From Halomicrobium sp. LC1Hm (GTDB taxonomy: Archaea; Halobacteriota; Halobacteria; Halobacteriales; Haloarculaceae), in NCBI RefSeq assembly GCF_009617995.1, contig NZ_CP044129.1:2790001-2854000 (forward strand): a stretch of 64,000 bases of DNA, in the 5' to 3' direction. Below the pieces are notes generated by a model that saw only the letters and a program-made list of their open reading frames with translations, had not been told where the DNA came from and ran no database searches. Each line of letters starts with the position of its first letter. Positions within the stretch are counted from its first letter, which is position 1. Both the position numbers and the translations under genes were made by a program. Positions 62,997 through 64,000 of the stretch are shown here, piece by piece.

Positions 62997-63437
62997 CTAC
63001 ATCCCGTTTGTTCCGCCCATCGTCTCGCCCCGCGTCATGATGAGACCGCTGACGAGCATGAGCAGCGCCAGCGTGACCATTCCGGCGTCCCACCCCATGC
63101 CTGCGCTCATCGCGCTTCCGCCCATCTCTGTGCCGCCGTCCATCCCCATGCCACCGTCCATCGCCGACGAACCGCCGCCCATCATTCCCGATCCGAGGAC
63201 TGCTTGATTGAGCAGCATCAGAACGGAGTAGACAATCATCAGCGGGCCGCTGAGGGTACTCATTCGGTCGGCAAAGCCACTCACGAGTACGACACCGTGC
63301 AGGACGACGACGATTCCAAGAGCCGCCATGAGAAGTCCACCGGTTCCCATCCGGGACGCCGTCGTCGCACTCCACACCGAGTAGCCACCGGAGGCAAACG
63401 CGATCGCCGTCCCGTACAGCCGCGTGTCGGTTACCAT
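62997..63437 (-). CDS. Methionine/glycine-rich membrane protein
   Basis: A 146-residue protein with about four helices. Between the third and fourth lies a methionine-rich segment (MMGGGSSAMDGGMGMDGG, then TEMGGSAMSAGMGW) with more than ten methionines, as in copper-binding or copper-delivering proteins. The C terminus (TRGETMGGTNGM) adds more. It is the first gene of a probable operon with DUF3179 and the disulfide reductase. A metal-handling role, for example Cu(I), is inference. Confidence 0.75.
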   Translation of the reverse strand: MVTDTRLYGTAIAFASGGYSVWSATTASRMGTGGLLMAALGIVVVLHGVVLVSGFADRMSTLSGPLMIVYSVLMLLNQAVLGSGMMGGGSSAMDGGMGMDGGTEMGGSAMSAGMGWDAGMVTLALLMLVSGLIMTRGETMGGTNGM

Positions 63438-63601
63438 ACCATGATGTGAGGCTCTCGTTTCAAGAACATCCCGGCTCGTTGCGCAGTCGAAACACGAACG
63501 CGGGATCACAGCCAGAGACCACTGTGGTCGTCTGACGGCAGTGTGCGTCGCGCTCGCACAGTCACGCAATCGTTAGTGAGCCAGCCGGCTATGCTCGAAT
63601 A

Positions 63602-64000
63602 ATGGCGTCTCTCTCACGGCGACGGTTTCTCGCCGCCGCAGCACTCTCGTCGCTCGGTGGCTGTGTCGGTCGCCGTTCGGGTGGTCGTTCCGAGCAATCC
63701 GTGTCAGACCAATCGGCCGGTGGCCCACCGACCACCCACACCGTCCCGACAGCCGATGAGCGCCTCCCGCTACCGATGGAGCCAGCCGAGCTTCGTCAGC
63801 AGGCTCGTTCGGGCGGACCGCCGAAGGACGGCATTCCATCGATCGACGAGCCGACGTTCGCCGCCGCCGGCGACGTGGATTATCTCTCCCCCGGCGATCC
63901 AGTGTTCGGCGTCACTCGCGGCGACACTGCGAAGGCGTACCCGCAGAAGATCCTCGCACATCACGAGATCGTCAACGACGAACTGGCCGGGACGAACGTC
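63602..64000 (+). CDS. Exported DUF3179-domain lipoprotein (3' end outside the window)
   Basis: 133 residues are visible. SRRRFLAAAALSSLGGC is a Tat signal with lipobox, then a Ser/Gly/Thr linker, then the DUF3179 start: DGIPSIDEPTFAAAGDVDYLSPGDPVFGVTRGDTAKAYP and LAHHEIVNDELAGTNV. It is a second member of the family found 0.6 kb away on the other strand, this one exported. The two probably share a promoter region with the methionine-rich protein gene and function together. Confidence 0.85.
   Translation, partial: MASLSRRRFLAAAALSSLGGCVGRRSGGRSEQSVSDQSAGGPPTTHTVPTADERLPLPMEPAELRQQARSGGPPKDGIPSIDEPTFAAAGDVDYLSPGDPVFGVTRGDTAKAYPQKILAHHEIVNDELAGTNV

Overview
The window is a chromosomal segment of a haloarchaeon (class Halobacteria). 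The evidence is a very GC-rich sequence, acidic proteins, archaeal split RNA polymerase subunits (H, B'', B', A', A''), aEF-2 and aEF-1alpha, twin-arginine lipoproteins, TATA-box promoters placed about 25-30 bases before start codons (leaderless mRNAs), and many small zinc-ribbon and winged-helix proteins typical of this group. Gene content would fit a member of the Haloarculaceae, but the species cannot be fixed from sequence reading alone.

Layout. 1-2.3 kb: aEF-1alpha (3' end cut by the window) and homoserine dehydrogenase with an ACT-domain partner. 2.6-4.5 kb: a Tat-exported protein with YadA-like head repeats and a tail-fibre (peptidase S74-like) chaperone domain. 4.8-9.6 kb: two tandem, overlapping membrane histidine kinases, the first of which has lost its phospho-acceptor histidine. 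10.3-25 kb: the translation/transcription block rpoH-rpoB2-rpoB1-rpoA1-rpoA2-nusA-rps12-rps7, then an inserted biotin uptake operon (bioY-bioM-bioN), a putative metalloprotease, and aEF-2. 25.4-25.6 kb: two identical tRNA-Asp genes. 25.8-32 kb: small regulators, a tandem fluoride-channel pair, a CetZ/FtsZ-like GTPase, and two isoaspartyl methyltransferase genes, one frameshifted in a homopolymer. 32-39 kb: a lipoprotein, an M29-like aminopeptidase, type II GAPDH, a phosphodiesterase and phosphoglycerate kinase. 39.5-45.9 kb: a five-gene di/oligopeptide ABC transporter with a long AT-rich promoter region. 46.4-48.8 kb: a DyP-type peroxidase beside a P19-like iron-transport lipoprotein. 49-57 kb: small membrane proteins, tRNA-Lys with repeated fragments, a Nog1-type GTPase, an ASCH protein, an SMR transporter, hisE, pdxT, ribE and a UvrD-like helicase. 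57-60 kb: small zinc-finger and winged-helix regulators and a 700-base gene-poor stretch holding a perfect hairpin. 60-64 kb: a redox cluster of DsrE, a pyridine-nucleotide disulfide reductase, two DUF3179 proteins and a methionine-rich membrane protein.

The most striking non-coding signal is a family of five imperfect palindromes of about 85 bases (4484, 10290 on the minus strand, 33442, 35874, 48782). Every copy begins exactly at the stop codon of a gene, in the same orientation to that gene. In the four well-preserved copies the same stop trinucleotide (TGA or TAA) reappears directly after the palindrome, as a 3-base target duplication would produce. The fifth copy has diverged in sequence but keeps complementary arms. 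This may be a small mobile element that inserts in stop codons without harming the gene, or a conserved 3'-end RNA structure. A second, unrelated 161-base nested palindrome lies at 38706-38866, and there are two cases where sequence at the 3' end of a gene is repeated nearby.
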